A stretch of 64,000 nucleotides of DNA from NCBI GenBank assembly GCA_009733575.1, contig ML769478.1, positions 124,001 through 188,000 of the forward strand, read 5' to 3'. The notes below the pieces were generated by a model, which was not told where the DNA came from, did not search any database, and saw only the letters and a program-made list of their open reading frames with translations. Both the position numbers and the translations under genes were made by a program. This document shows, piece by piece, positions 1-12,726 of this stretch (the stretch's first letter is position 1; each line of letters begins with the position of its first letter). Source of the stretch: Gymnopus androsaceus JB14 (Eukaryota > Basidiomycota > Agaricomycetes > Agaricales > Omphalotaceae).

Positions 1-547
1 GCTTTGGTCATCGAGCAGACATCATTTCTACACTGAATCTTACCGTTAATAAACCACACGCACCTTATGCACGAGCTTCAATCCTGGACCACAGTTTTTG
101 CCTTTTAGTTCATCGTTATACGATATCCTAGCTCAATCTTAGTTCGTTCTCAGTGCCTAACACTGAATTCGGGTCGCAGACGCGCACGCTACTTACCAGC
201 TTCCGAGCTTATGGAGTCCTGCATATTTCCAATAAATCTAGATCTGGAATCAAGGTGGTGTTTTGGTGATGGCGATGCGTCGTGCGCCGGGGATTTATGC
301 GGTCTTCGGGAAGGGAGTATCTTGAGCTTTGCACTCACTGTGTATCGTCACTGCTATGGCTAGCTAGTATTGAATCGCGGTCCGTATTCACGTTTTCTAC
401 AATGGATCTCCTTTGGAAGTTGAAAGTGTCGAAACAAGAAGAAAAAATCGGAACACAAAAGGACAAATGATCGCTAATAATATCGGGCATGGCTGAGGCT
501 TCTTCCACACTTGTCTCTTCGGATTACGAAGACGGTAGCTGAAGAAT

Positions 548-2260
548 TTGGGACACCGACAACGTGGAAGGTACGTTCATTTTTTCGCGGTTCAAGGAGG
601 TACTGAACGATTTTTAGCGTATAGGGCACCAATATCACTGCATCCAGTGCAGACTAAATCAACCATCGATGCTGCTATTCAGGAAATGTTCGACAATGGG
701 ACCGGTAAGTCGTCAGGACACGATTTATGTTCAGCTTATTACCCCCTTGTGGTAAACAGCCAACGTCAGCGATAATTTCTTTGGTATTTGACAGTGTATG
801 ATCTCTACATCAACACAACTTCATTCGAAGCTCAAGTAACGACATATTTCTCGAACTCTACCTTCACCTCAAACGAATAGTAGGCATCCAACCTTGTGTT
901 TACTAGAATGCTTATACTCATATTCACGCCAGCGTTCGTGTCACTTTCGCGTTACTTTTCCCTCATACATCTTACCGACACCATCCCTATATAGTCTGAT
1001 ATCCCGATGTACGTCCAGCTCTATTTGCTTTGATAGTTCTTATATGAAACTTCTAAGAGCTCAAGAATTCACGCAATACCTGGGTATCAAGTCTATCAAG
1101 ACTCAACCATGCTTAATATAGCCTCCCAAGCTTGGGATTACGCTCGCGCCCTCACCATATCTGATACGGATGTGGCCGTAGGCTCGATACCGGCCAAGAC
1201 CTTTAACTTCACGAAGACCTGTTCAGGCGGTACGTTTTCGATCCACTGCTCAGCGAACAGAAAGTCTTACTCATTGGACCTTCTAGCTACTCTGGTTGGC
1301 GGAACATTTTGGGTAATAATTCAAACTGAGGTGTCCAGAATAAAAGGCTTATGGTTCATAAACAGTCGACGAGTGATACCGATACGACCATCTTCGGAGA
1401 ATCCACTGCGTTCGTGTTGTAATCTTTGCAAAATTTTCGTTACTCACGACTGTGCTTCGTGATTATATTACTTATTATTCACGTTAGACCATCGAGATTT
1501 TAAATGTCGTTATGCTGAATCTCTACCCCTCAAGACTCTCAGCGTACCTCTACCAAGCAACTTCCTCCAGCACTTATCTCGATGCCGCCGAAGATTCTGG
1601 TGCTTTCTTAATAGATGTTATCATATCGCCAGCGTGAACAATGGGCTAGCAGCAATGTCGGTAAACGATAGCGCCTCCTGCGGTGATATCTGGTGTCCGG
1701 GAACATTCCGGATCGACCAAGCTGGTCACTTCATGGAAGGTTTAGCAATCTTGCCTGGTGATATGAGCCCTGTGAAGATATTTCATTCGGAAAGCAGAAT
1801 ATATCCGTCGACACCTTGTGAGTAGTCGAAAATCTTCGAGAGCGTTGATAAGTTAAAACTTTGTTCGCCATACAGGCGCTCCAATCTTGTCAATAAGACG
1901 CTCACAACGAATGTGCTCTGTAATGCTACCAATGGGATCTTCAGGCTAATGTCCACTATCTTACCTCCTCGCAATGTTATACATCAGGCGGCGGCGGAAA
2001 ATTGTGAAGAGTCGAGACATAGGTCGGAATCCCAGCTTCAACATCAACGCGACCCAAGACCGTTCCGAAGAGCCCTCAATCGCCAATACCTCTAGTATTT
2101 CGACAACGTTATCGCCAGTTAGGAGGAATACCGGGTACAACTGGAACGCCCGGAGCACTGGCACGTATGGTGGCAAATCAGCGTACCAAGCGCAAGTGAC
2201 GAATTGGGGTCCAAGCCAGAGTCTCGGCTTTCAGATCCCATTAGTGAAAACCACCTAGCA
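548..2260 (+). pseudogene. Broken coding fragments, one polyketide-synthase-like (tentative)
   Basis: I do not recognise a complete gene here. Short open stretches (548-775, 1109-1230, 1634-1825, 1974-2258) have codon-like composition but do not join into one frame. The piece at 1634-1825 contains GTFRIDQAGHFMEG followed by a SPVKIFH stretch; the Asp-x3-His spacing and following Gly resemble the second catalytic block of the product-template (PT) domain of non-reducing fungal polyketide synthases. If so, this would be a relic of a PT domain running toward an ACP linker (Ser/Thr-rich 1974-2258). No ketosynthase, acyltransferase or ACP signature was found, and the window edge may cut off the 5' part. 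The match is weak and could be chance. Confidence 0.2.
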
Positions 2261-2404
2261 CGACAGATAGTAGTCGACTTGAAAGAATACCGACAAATGA
2301 TTTTCTTCAGCTGTTGCATGTCCGACTCCAGCAGGAGGGTAGGCCGGAACAGGGGGATGCACCACCATGAGGCATTCGGGTACCATAATACCAATTCTAT
2401 GTAG

Positions 2405-3049
2405 CAACAGCCCTCTTTCGTTGACTAAAAAGTATGTCAAGATGTAGTTCTCTTGGTGTGGTGTGGTGTGAAACAATTTGCAAGATTGCTTGTATGAAAC
2501 TCAACGACAGCTCAACCTCGGGGGTCTTTCGCCAACGCCAACATTCGCTTCAAAATCATATATCGATAATATACTTATTGTATATATACAACAGTACTAG
2601 TTACAAAAACGAGGTCATTTCGTAGCCATAGAAATAAGCTACAAGCTAAAGTATTCTAAGTAACTGATAGCTAGGAAGTGTATGTATGTAGTTCAGTTCA
2701 TACAACGATAATGCGATGGGATACAAGTTGCAGGGGCCCATTCCAGGAGGGCAGGAAGCGCAGACGATGAAAACAACAAAAAAAAAATGGAAAGGAAAGA
2801 ACAATTAATATGACTATCGAGAGTCGATGATGATGGCTAGCTGTGCTTGATCAAAAAAAATTACAACTCGGACTCGATGCGAGTCGAGATTTCTGTGCAA
2901 AAAGATCGTGGATACTGGTAACAAATACTCGCGAAAGCTTGCGAGAGAGAGCGAGAGAAAGGAATACCCCAAAGACGTGTTCAAAAAAAGAAGGCAGAGC
3001 GATGACGATGATGACGAGACAACGATAAAGCAAGAGCAAAGGCATTCCT
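2405..3049. other. Intergenic region
   Basis: No supported gene. The stretch is AT-rich with short A and T runs and lies between the fragments to the left and the 3' end of the minus-strand RNA-binding protein gene. It probably holds that gene's 3' UTR. No repeat or RNA gene was recognised. Confidence 0.5.
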
Positions 3050-6000
3050 CTACCTTCCATCCCCAACTTCAACCTCCGTCTCCATACCTCGTCCTTGGAA
3101 TTTCTCATGACCGTTAAGGGCAGCTTCCGGCGCAGCACCAAACCCAACATACGGCGTAGAAGGGCTGAGCGTCGCCCCAGATCCCCTCGAAGAATAGGTC
3201 AACGCCGGAGAGACCAGTGGAGGCGAAGTCTGGGGGACATCATATACCATATGGTCATACGAGTCGTCAAATTTGGTCTTTAGGACCAAGTCGCCGCCAG
3301 CTTTGCTATTAGGATAATTATGGTTGTGGCGATAATGATGATGATGAGAGGCCGGGTCCGAGTATGTGGAACCTCCTCCGTCTAGAGTACAAGTACGATT
3401 TATATCGTTCGTGTCAGAGTACAAGTGAAGATGATGATTATTGCTGTTGTTGTTGTGATTCTTGCTGTCGCTGTTAATGCTGCTGACAGAGTTGGTGGAT
3501 CTGTGTTTCGAATGCTGCGATTGAGGCTGGATCGTTTGAGAGGTCGTGCGCATGATATCGTTTGTAATGTTTCTCGATTTCGGGATACTCATGCTGTTGT
3601 GCTGATAGTGGCGAGGCGCAGCCGCCGACGGCGTAGACGAAGGAGGGAGCGTAGTCGAACGAACGTGAGACTGCTGATTACCGATCGAGTTGTTGTTGTT
3701 GCTGTAGTTACGATTAGAAGAAGAAAGACCGTTCCCGTTCGAGCTCGGGTACTCGTACTGCTGATGATGCCCAGCATCACGTTCCCGTTCCCGCATGCGA
3801 CTCGTCTGAGCAGCAGCGCGAGCCCTTCCATTAAGCTGAGATTGAGGGTACCTCGACTGCTGTTGACTCCCGCGCGGCTTGGAGTCATAATCCCCATCCG
3901 CACCATCCGACTCCAAAACAACCGGCAAGTTCCCAGATGATGGATGATGGTACGACGACGAGGAGGGATTCAAAGCCATCGTAGAAGCCTGCGTACGGTA
4001 GCCTCTAACGCCAACATTGAAATCCGCATGGTCATCTCCTCGACGATGATACACGCCCATACCCTGATCGCCACCGTGGTGACCCTTGCGCCCCATCCTC
4101 ATTGTCGAAGCATGAGCACTAAGTATAAGCTCCTCCGCAGGCGTATACCCACTCCGAGTCTGAGCTACACCGCCTCCGAGGCTCAAGCTCTGCTGAGGAA
4201 GACGATTCCCATACCCGACATGGTTCTGATGAGGAGGGAGAGCATGACCCTGAGCCCCATTCCCATAGTGACTCGTCGCCGGGTACGCAAGGTTGAGATC
4301 CACATCTCCAAGGACGGGATGTGCGTTGCGGAGAGTAGGGAGCGGGCCTTGAGGTTGGCGCTGTGAATGCGGAGCAGGAGCATAACGACTCGACTCATGA
4401 TCACCGACCCACGGAGCTCCATTTCCCCTCAAGGAATCAAGCAAAGCCGCCATAGCAGGCGTCAAATCTTGGTTCTGCCCCAGCATATTCGGTGGAGGCG
4501 AAGCCTGATGGTACGGCGAAACATAACCAAGAGTCGAGTTGGCCCCACCAATACCAGCGAGAAGCTTGGCCGCAGATGTCAAATCACTGGCCGAGCCTCG
4601 ATATCCACCGGCAGAGGCTGAAGAAAGGTCGTGTGCGTTGGAGGAAAAGTCGTTGTAGACTTGGTTTGCTGTGGGAGCGGAGCCTGCAGAGTTACGACCG
4701 AGTCCGATGGGAGGAGCAGGAAGCGTGGTGCCGGTAGTACGAATCTGATCACGGCCACGGAGGTTGAGTAGGGCGGCTTGAGCAATGGTGAGCCTGGAAG
4801 GAGATGCGGTGGTGTCCGAGTCATCGCGGACGGAACGTTCGGTACGCTATCGAGAAGAGATCAGCTGTCTGAAGCGAATGAAACAGACCAAACTTACTCT
4901 CAACTCGCGCTGTTCACTAGTATCTGCAAACCTCACCGAAATTCGACTGCCGGGATCGTTCCAGCCACGAACCATACGTCCATGTAAACGTTCGACGACT
5001 TCCTCGGCTCCTTGCCTGGTTTCCAATCTGAATACCAAAGGCGGTTAGTTAATCGAAGATTGAGTTTTAGGACGAATTCAATTTGAGAGAATTGAATGAT
5101 TGAGTTAGGATTGTAAAGATGACACGAACCTGACAAAAGCAATGATTCTCGGAGGGTTGCTAAGTCTCGTTTGGAAGAACCGGCTGCTCTTGATGCGATG
5201 AGGAGATACGAGGGCCGATAGGGACTAGAAACGGATAGATGAAAAAGAGAAGAAAGGTCAATACGTTGCATCACAATGAATGACAGAGAAGGAGGAAAAA
5301 GTCATGTGACAGGAACGCGAACGACGCGAGTCCAAATCAAGCAAACCAACTCACCGGTTCGTCGATGCTCAATGGAAGTCTAGAAAAAAAGAAAAGGCGT
5401 TCAGTAAGTATGTGCCTGAGATGGTAGACACGAGAAGCGCATGGCGGAGGCGCAAAATCGAATCGAGGGGCAGGGCACGACACGACACGACACGACACGC
5501 GTCAGAAGCACCAAGAAGTCTCTCGATTCCACGCCGAGAACCCCGACCAAAGCCCCAAACAACTCGAACGGGAAAACAACGAAAACACAGACACTCACCC
5601 TTCGATATACAAGTTGGTACTATTCGGATCCTGCAAAGCGTTCCATTTTTGCTTTGAACGATTCGCCGGTCATAGTCTTTCCACCTTCGACAGCAGAATG
5701 GTTGCTATCAGAATCGTAGGCACCTTGAGCGAGACTCGGACCGTTGTCCATCTCGTGAGTCCATGCATCGTGACTTTGCGACGACGAAGGCTGGTTCTGG
5801 GTGTAGGGCATACCGGGAATTTTGTGAGATTGCTGTACGAAGAACGTTAGACTCTCAAAAGAAATAAATATGGAACGAACGAACTTTTGAAAACGTTGGA
5901 TGAAGGTTTCTGAATCGACGAAGAGACTGGATGCATTTTTCGGCTGCTTCAACCGTTTCAAACCTAACGAACAACAATCAGAACGAACGACATCGAGGCA

Positions 6001-6922
6001 GAACACAAACAAACTTACAGTACAAACCCATAGCCGCTCTCCTTCTCGCCAACATGTCTCGTAAAGCTCCTCACGCTTCGGATCTCTCCGAATGGAGAGC
6101 AAAGCTCGAAAAGCTGGTCTTCCTGGATAATGCGGCGGCAAGCCATTAATATACACATTGGGCGACTTGAACTGGTCGTCGTTGGTATCATACGACGTGC
6201 AGCTGTCACCAGAGCTAGGAATATGCGCAGGAGCATTCGGATTCAGAGAAAACTTTGGCAGAGCGTCCGAGTCCTTTTCGAGAGCTTCGAGGTCAATGGG
6301 ACCTGTTTCGGGGACTTTGGCACGAGGCGACATGTCGCTCGAGTTGGAGACGGATGTAGGAATGGAACTGGATGAAGACTGGAATGAAGAAGAGCTGGGA
6401 ATAGTCGAGAGCGTGCTACAAGTCGGCAAAGTAGTGATGGCGTTTTTAGTAGGCAACACTTCGGGAGAAGAAGGAAGAGCGCCTCCGAATGACTGCTGGC
6501 GTTGTCGAGGAACGCGTTCGCGTATCTCGCCGTCTTCGAGGTCACGTTCTAGAGACATGTGAGCAACGGCGAGACGGTAAGAAATAATCATACATACCTA
6601 TAGTTGGACTACTGTTAAGATTAAGCGTTCTCATAAGGCCAGCGACCTCGCCAGCACCGAGATTAGAGCCATGTTCTGTAGCGTTGTCGTCGCGTCGATA
6701 TACGCGGTAAGAAGTGGCTGCAGAGATAGGGCTAGTTTGAGTGCTGTGGGCTGAGCGAGACGATGGAGGGGAAACTGGGGTCCGAAAAGACGATAATGGT
6801 ACAGATGCAAGGTGCAAAGACTGGATTGAAGCTGTAGATTCAGCTGAAGAATCAGAATTCTGAGAAGTTTGTCTTGAATGGCAAGATAGATTATCGAGTT
6901 CTGGGGAAGGAGGCGCCGACAT
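3050..6922 (-). CDS. Tandem-RRM RNA-binding protein, RBMS/MSSP-like, frame broken twice
   Basis: Predicted to bind single-stranded RNA or DNA through two RNA-recognition motifs. My eight-exon model is 6922-6598, 6548-6019, 5963-5885, 5832-5599, 5379-5355, 5224-5130, 5027-4898 and 4846-3050, all with GT..AG introns. The N-terminus is Ser-rich; RRM1 has RNP2 VYINGLPPHYP and an RNP1 with GYGFVLFET; RRM2 has NLYIEGLPLSIDEP and ends near RISVRFADTSEQRELR. This pair, closely spaced, is typical of the RBMS/MSSP family. The long C-terminal exon (about 600 residues) is low complexity, rich in Ser, Asn, His and Gln. Two single-base shifts occur, at 6122-6123 inside RRM1 and 5630-5631 just before RRM2. 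Exon lengths add to 3215 nt, which becomes a multiple of three if two bases are surplus, giving about 1070 residues. An intron carries a short CGACA-type tandem repeat near 5476-5500. Confidence 0.85.
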
Positions 6923-7529
6923 TTGTTCAATTTACAAGATAGCAATGCAAAGCCGGGGAAGAAAGAAGAAAGCGATATAAGCGTGGATTCCGTACAAGTA
7001 CCGAATGGTACACGTTATTCAGTCGATTAGCGTTAGATTTTAAAGGTTATTCGTTGCGTCGAGGAGGAAAAGGGTAAGCTTGGTTTAACCCACTGTCTCG
7101 CTTTTCAATCAACTCGGTGTCAACAAAACAAAATAATCCTCCCCCCTTTTCGGCCTTTTTTTTTAATTGCTTCTTCGGTCCGATATTTTTGGGCCCAAAG
7201 CCACGGATATCCTTTTTAATTTCCGACGTCTCCGAGGCAAGCTGCAACAGTCGATGAACCGAGATTTCAAGCAGGAATTTTCAACTCTGGTCAAAATAGG
7301 AGACTTTTTCGAAATCAGGCACCGCAACGGATTTAATTAAGGATGCATTCAAAGAAAACATATGAATCACACTCACTGCACTTACGCAAACCCTCATGTA
7401 AGACCATTTATAGAGTGTTCTTTGAAATACTCCTCGGTCTCACTGGGCCGAAGAGTCTCTACATATAGTAAAAGATTGTCGACGCGAATAATTATAAGTA
7501 GTACAAGATATATGCATATCGACATACAA
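6923..7529. other. Intergenic region upstream of the RRM gene
   Basis: No supported gene. It should contain the promoter and 5' UTR of the minus-strand RRM gene, and it has pyrimidine-rich runs near 7138-7165. The right edge runs into the tRNA-Ala repeat units. Confidence 0.5.
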
Positions 7530-7572
7530 GCCGAGATTAGGAAGTCAAACTCCTGACCTCACGCATTGGTGG
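7530..7572 (-). pseudogene. tRNA-Ala fragment (3' half)
   Basis: On the minus strand this matches the last part of the tRNA-Ala at 7669-7753: the 3' strand of the anticodon stem, the variable loop and a T arm (GCGTGAGGTCAGGAGTTTGA, then CTTCCTAAT). The 5' half is missing. It looks like a decayed copy from the same tandem duplication. Confidence 0.55.
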
Positions 7573-7668
7573 CCATATGGGCCGTTCATTACAAACCGAG
7601 TTTTAAGAGCCTTGAATTCAAGAAAAAGAATCCATTAGAAGCAGCCCTTAGTCTGGACACCTTACACT

Positions 7669-7753
7669 GGACACTAGGAGAGTCGAACTCCTGACCTCAC
7701 GCAAAGACGAGCTGCATGCGAAGCGTGCGCGCTACCAACTGTGCCAAGTGCCC
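7669..7753 (-). tRNA. tRNA-Ala (CGC), with intron
   Basis: On the minus strand the cloverleaf is clear. Acceptor arm GGGCACT pairs with AGTGTCC (one G-T). The D arm is GCAC..GCGC, the anticodon stem CACGC/GCGTG pairs perfectly, and the T arm is AGGAG-TTCGACT-CTCCT. The loop TTCGCA gives anticodon CGC, read as alanine. About 12 nt between position 37 and the 3' side of the anticodon stem (around TGCAGCTCGTCT) is the expected intron of a nuclear tRNA. An internal B box (GTTCGACTC) is intact, so Pol III transcription is plausible. Confidence 0.85.
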
Positions 7754-8060
7754 ATAGGCTTTGGCTGAGCATCGCTAAACTGAGACATAGTCCAGAGTTC
7801 CGATCCATTAACATTTATCCATTCTCCAAGCCAAATACCAGTGCACAGTGTACTCTTGAGGGTAGAACCAAATCCAGTAAGTTCAAACCAGTTACCCACG
7901 CCAGCCAACAGGTTATCGAAACTAGTAAAGAGCAGTAAGTCCGTGTAAGACTTCGACCTATGCATTTAGAACTCTTCCAGACAAACCGAGTTCTGAGAGC
8001 CTTAAATTCAAGCCAATGCAGGAAAACGAATCTTATAGCGGACCGCCATGATACTAGATA

Positions 8061-8137
8061 GCAAGGAGAGTCGAACTCCTGACCTCACGCAAAGCTGAAA
8101 TACCAGACCTAGCCATACGAAGCGTGCGCAAATGCCC
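8061..8137 (-). pseudogene. tRNA-Ala pseudogene
   Basis: This is a degraded copy of the neighbouring tRNA-Ala. The anticodon arm (CACGCTTCGTA) and the 3' side with T arm (GCGTGAGGTCAGGAGTTCGA) are preserved. Most of the D arm is deleted, so the 5' acceptor strand runs almost directly into the anticodon stem. The intron-like insert is longer than in the intact copy. It cannot form a normal cloverleaf. Confidence 0.65.
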
Positions 8138-8631
8138 ATGGGCATGGTACGCGTCGGTCAATGAATCGTAAAGTCTTGACGTTTACGATTCAGTCTTGAC
8201 CAAGTTAAAACATACTAAATGATCCAAGAAGCTTCGAAGACCAATCAGTTCCATCAGTATTACTATCTATTCCTCGAGACGAATGCCAGTGCGCTCTCGA
8301 GGGGATCCAGTATGCAGTTACCAGCGCAGCCAACCAACAGCCAAAAATTATTCAAAATATCGGGCAACAAGTCCTTGTAAGACTTCAAGCTATAGATAGT
8401 GCTGTTAGTAGGACTAGTCTAGGTGGGTTCCGGGCCCGTGGGCTTCCATACAGTGGGTTCTCGTAGAATCCAATACAGTTCCTTTATTCCGAATTTCCTT
8501 CACTATGCCTGGGCCAAAGTGCAGAGAGGAAAAGCGTCAAGTTATTCGTGAGAATAAATAAATAAGCGATCCTGCCGTTGAATCGCGTCACGGGCACTTC
8601 CGCTCTTGCTTCTCTCCATTTCGGATTCGGA

Positions 8632-11600
8632 ATGTCCGACGAAGATAGTTCTCAACAGGGATACAAGAAACGAAGAATACAGAACGCCTGTAAGCTCTTT
8701 ATCCCCAGTACCTATTTCTCCGGATCCGATCAAGTCCCATCCTTCCCTTCTAATTGCTTTCATTTTGATCTGCAGGCGACGAATGTAGGAGGAAGAAGAG
8801 TAAGTTTCGCTAGATTTTAGATCCCAAGAGTTTGAGTCTGACCATTTCCCTATTGACGCCTTATTTATCAGGAAAATGTAAGAGAATATTGCTTTCGACC
8901 TTCACGGACTTGATCTAATAATGGTTAAGGTGATAGCGCTATTCGTGCCGGAAATGTCTGTTCCAATTGTATCAATTTTAAGACCCAATGCACGCACGAT
9001 TTCGCAATGGCAAAGAAGGTAATCCCCTGATAGTGTCGCATTACATGCTCGTGATTTTTACCTTCTTGCAGAAGCGCGGTCCTCCTATAGGGTAAGCGAT
9101 GCTCGTCTAATCAACTTTCGTTACTAGAGGATTACTTGCACCTAGGCAGCCCAGAGGACAACGGTCAATTCGAGCCACAGTTGATGCAATTCTATCTGTC
9201 AGGAGCCCTTTCGAGGTCCCAAAGGACCCAGTAAAGGTGAAACAGATACTGGCTGACCTCGCAAATCACATTATGGATTTGGAGGGAGATATAGCTCAAC
9301 TAAGACTCATAATCCAAGAATCTTCCTCTACCAACGACAGTGCGCTGACTTCGGGTAATGCAACTACAACTGCAACCGTCGACGAAGACGCATTAATCCA
9401 CACCTCTCCTACTGTATACAATGGTCCTTCACCTCATTTTCCTTCTTATTCAGTAGACGACCTAACAGAACAACTCAATATGTTCGAGTTCGATGTCAAT
9501 CCCCAAAATATTCGATATTTTGGTAGCTCAAGCAGCCGAAGCCTTGTAGCGGCCGTGATGGACGCTAAGAAGGAGTTTACCGGCAATAACCATATACTGG
9601 ACGATATCAAAGACAACAAACGACCAGAGTTTTGGACTATTCATCCGGTTCGTTGTGATTTATCACACTATTCTCAAGCTTACTCCTATTATTTATTTAG
9701 TGGCAAAAGAACTCATTCAACTCGATTCCTCTAGCTTTTGAATTTCCACCTGACGACCTATTGGCGGACTTGGTGGATCTCTACTTTACACATTTCAACT
9801 CTGTTTTGTGCTTTGTATTCCGCCCTTCTTTCCTCAAGTCCCTCGCAGAAGGCTTGCATCACAAGGATCGACACTTTGGGGCGCTTGTTTTAGCGGTCTG
9901 TGCACTCGGCGCACGCTTTTCAAATGATCCTCGTAATCTAGAGGATAGCATGCCTTTCGAACAATCTATTGGATGGAAGTGGATACGGCAAATCCAACCG
10001 TTAAAGCAGTCGTACATCGATCCTCCTACTATACACGAAATTGAAATGTATGCGGTATGTGCTTTCGATCCTCTCCCGGTCCTGTTTCGGTAGTAACTGA
10101 GTTGAGTTGTCAGGTGTACTGTGTGTTCATGTCAAGTACTACAACTCTAGAAATTGTTTGGATCCTTATTAGTGTAGCGACACGCTTCGTTCAAGACGTT
10201 GGTGCACACCGGAAACAGCGCGCGGATTCCAAGCCCTCAGTGAAAACGGAATCCTGGAAACGCGCTTTCTGGGTAGTGTATGGCTTGGACATTTTTGCAA
10301 GTACGTTTCTGGGGAGACCAAGGTCGATGTTCCAGGATGAGTAAGTGTCTGTTCGAATCGCTAATATACCAATATTTGATTAATCGTTCTATACAGTTTT
10401 GATACAGAATTGCCACTCGAGGTTGACGACGAGTACTGGGAGCCTGATGATCCAGAGATGGCATTCAAACAGCCTCCTGGAAAGCCATCGACTATGTGTT
10501 ATTGGATATGTTTTTTGAAACTTATGCATATTCTGGGATCAGTGTTACGGAACCTTGTAAGCCTTGTTCGAAGTTCTTCTGTAAAATACACTCACTTATC
10601 TCTATGTAGTATCCCTTCAAGGCAGACAGATATGTGGTCGGCAATGAGACTATCAAAGCTAGAATGGAGCGAGAAGATCGTTGCTGAGTTGGACTCTTCA
10701 TTGAACAAATGGGCTGATGAGCTTCCTGAACACCGTGAGTAATATGGTTGAAACAACGAATCATTCATTGACAGCATTGTTAGTGAAATGGGACCCAAAT
10801 CGAGAAAACACTGAAGCACTTTCGTCAGTCGGTCATGTTGTATACGACTTACTATTGGGTTCAGGTTCGCACTTTTCTATGTTCGCTATGTTATACACAG
10901 CTTGATCAAAAACAAAAGATTCTTGTTCATAGGCCGTTCATTCCTCGGCCAGAAGAGGACTTAATTTTGAGCTTTCCGTCGTTGGCAATCTGTGCCAACG
11001 CAGCGCGGAGTTGTCTGCACGTAATAGATGTACAGCAGCAGCGAAATGCCGGTCTAATCATGATGCCAAATGTCATGGTTAGTGAGGATACCCAGTTGCT
11101 AACAATATCTGCATTGACAATACTCTTGTAGATGTCTTGTTTTAACTGTGTCATCGTATTGCTCTTAAACAACTGGAGAGGGCGCCGCTGCAATGGCTCT
11201 TCGATGATGGCTCTTCAAAAAGAGCTTGCTGATGTCCGCCGAAGTATAGATATTCTTCATAGTCAAGAACGCAGGTGTGATTTTTTTCACTTGGTTCAAT
11301 ACATTTACATTGAACAATGATTAGGTGGGAGACAGCGGGTCGATTCGCGTGAGTCTGTCGTTCACTACGAGCGAAATAAAGATCGTGCTAATTCCACCCT
11401 TCATAATTAGGGATATTCTAATGGAAGTGATATCTGTCAGCCACTTCCATCGCGACTTGAGCCAGCCGAGACCGTCTTTGAAACGGGCTCGAAACCCAGA
11501 AAGCAATAGCTCGCCACTCGAATTTGCTTCCAAATCTGATGAAGGAGAAGAACCACAAGGCCAACGACAAATAGCTAAAAATAATCGTGTATCGGCGGCG

Positions 11601-12094
11601 TTTGGACTTGGAGAGGCGTCTAGAAATGCGGCCCTTCTAGAACCTGCTAGTCCTTCCAACTTACCTCTGCACAGCAGTGAGCTTGGAAGGCTTCCTCTCT
11701 ATGAACATTTCGACTGGGGCACAGATCAGAATCAACCTTTGATGAACACTGATGGTTGGTCGCCAGCTTATACGAACGATCCCACTACAAACACCGAGTC
11801 GGATTGGCGTTCTTTGTTTGATCCAGCCCCACCTGGGTTTGGAGACCTTTCCGAACTACCGCCGGGGAGCTCTGCACCAGGTGAGTTTAATGTGGTTCAG
11901 GCAGCTAACGTTCGGGATAACAGGTACGTTACCTCGTTTGATCTCTTGTTTGGGAAATTTTTTTTTTGAACTACCGCTCCAGCATGCTCACTAATTCGGA
12001 CGACTGGACCTCTTATATGGCGAGTATCGATGAAGTGCTTCAAAGCATGAATCCGCACGAAGAGTTCGTTCATGCTAAAGCCCCAATCGTGTGA
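8632..12094 (+). CDS. Zn2Cys6 fungal transcription factor, frame broken twice
   Basis: Predicted nuclear regulator of the Gal4-type binuclear zinc cluster class with a fungal-specific regulatory domain. The start at 8632 gives MSDEDSSQQGYKKRRIQ; the zinc cluster is assembled over four short exons as CDEC-RRKKRK-C..C-SN-C..C (CX2CX6CX9CX2CX6C). A basic linker AKKKRGPP follows. The regulatory domain is read in pieces from about 9700 to 11320: LYFTHFNSVLCFVFRPSF, LGARFS, RFVQDVGAH, KRAFWVVYGLD, DDEYWEPDDP, ILVHRPFIPRP and ARSCLHV. This order is standard for the large Agaricomycete family. The C-terminal third (11420-12094) is variable and rich in Ser, Pro and Asp. Two single-base shifts were needed: between 10641 and 10665, and near 10806-10811. 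Target genes cannot be inferred. Confidence 0.85.
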
Positions 12095-12726
12095 TAATAT
12101 CCTTACTCTACTCGAGTACTACTAATTACTATGTACATATCGATATATCTGTAGCTGTAGCATGCGTTCCCAAGACCCCAACTCCGTCCGTGTATGTAAT
12201 GGAATACTATATAGACTGAAAATAGACTATAGAGATTTTGGCGCGTTCAAGAGTTGCTCCAGTCTCTCGTTTACTAGTATAGTTCAATACTCAAGCTCTT
12301 CCATAAAGTGCCACCGAGTCAGAAATCCTGAAAACTCGGAGGAAAGGGCATAATGGGGTGAAATTACGCTGAAAGATCTTTATTCTTTTCGTGCGTCCCT
12401 AGTTAAAAAACTAGACTAAGTGTTAGAGGCTAAGGAGCATTATGTACGATATCATTAGTACGTCTCCAAATCCGCTCCTGCCTCTACATGCTACAGAGTT
12501 TGCTTTGCTCTTATCAAGACGAATGATCGCATAAATAGTATTAAGTACGGATACTTACTAGATGAATAGATGGTCAGTTTCATCACACATGTATGTCATT
12601 TTTTTGCTGGGCATGCAAATTCGCGACGCGTCAGGCCGCGGTCACATGCAATCACGAGTCCGCAGCCTTTGTCTTGATCTCTTTCTGACCACGCCACCAC
12701 CTTTCTTAAATTTTTCCACCACCACG
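12095..12726. other. Intergenic region
   Basis: No supported gene. The left part is the probable 3' UTR of the Zn2Cys6 regulator; the right part should be the promoter of the H3-tail-like gene. It has AT-rich tracts but no recognised repeat. Confidence 0.5.

Larger units (their letters stand above)
7586..8400. repeat. Tandem repeat units of about 0.4 kb carrying tRNA-Ala copies
   Basis: Two diverged direct copies can be followed. Both begin near an ACAAACCGAGTT motif (7589 and 7981), continue with GAGCCTT and AATTCAAG, then a tRNA-Ala or its relic, then shared blocks ending in a TAAGACTTC motif. A third, shorter relic ends near 7572. The units are well diverged from each other, so the duplication is old. 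Only one of the three tRNA copies still folds. Confidence 0.6.

Noticed and set aside
3425..3940. Long plus-strand open frame opposite the RRM gene
   Set aside because: It is antisense to the Ser/Asn/His-rich exon, whose codon bias keeps the opposite strand open; it has Arg-rich nonsense content and no motif.
5476..5500. CGACA-type tandem repeat
   Set aside because: A short microsatellite inside an intron of the RRM gene; no sign of function.
6118..6160. A 34-nt intron that would repair the first RRM frame break
   Set aside because: It would remove the RNP2 core of RRM1 and is shorter than any other intron here, so a single-base shift is preferred.
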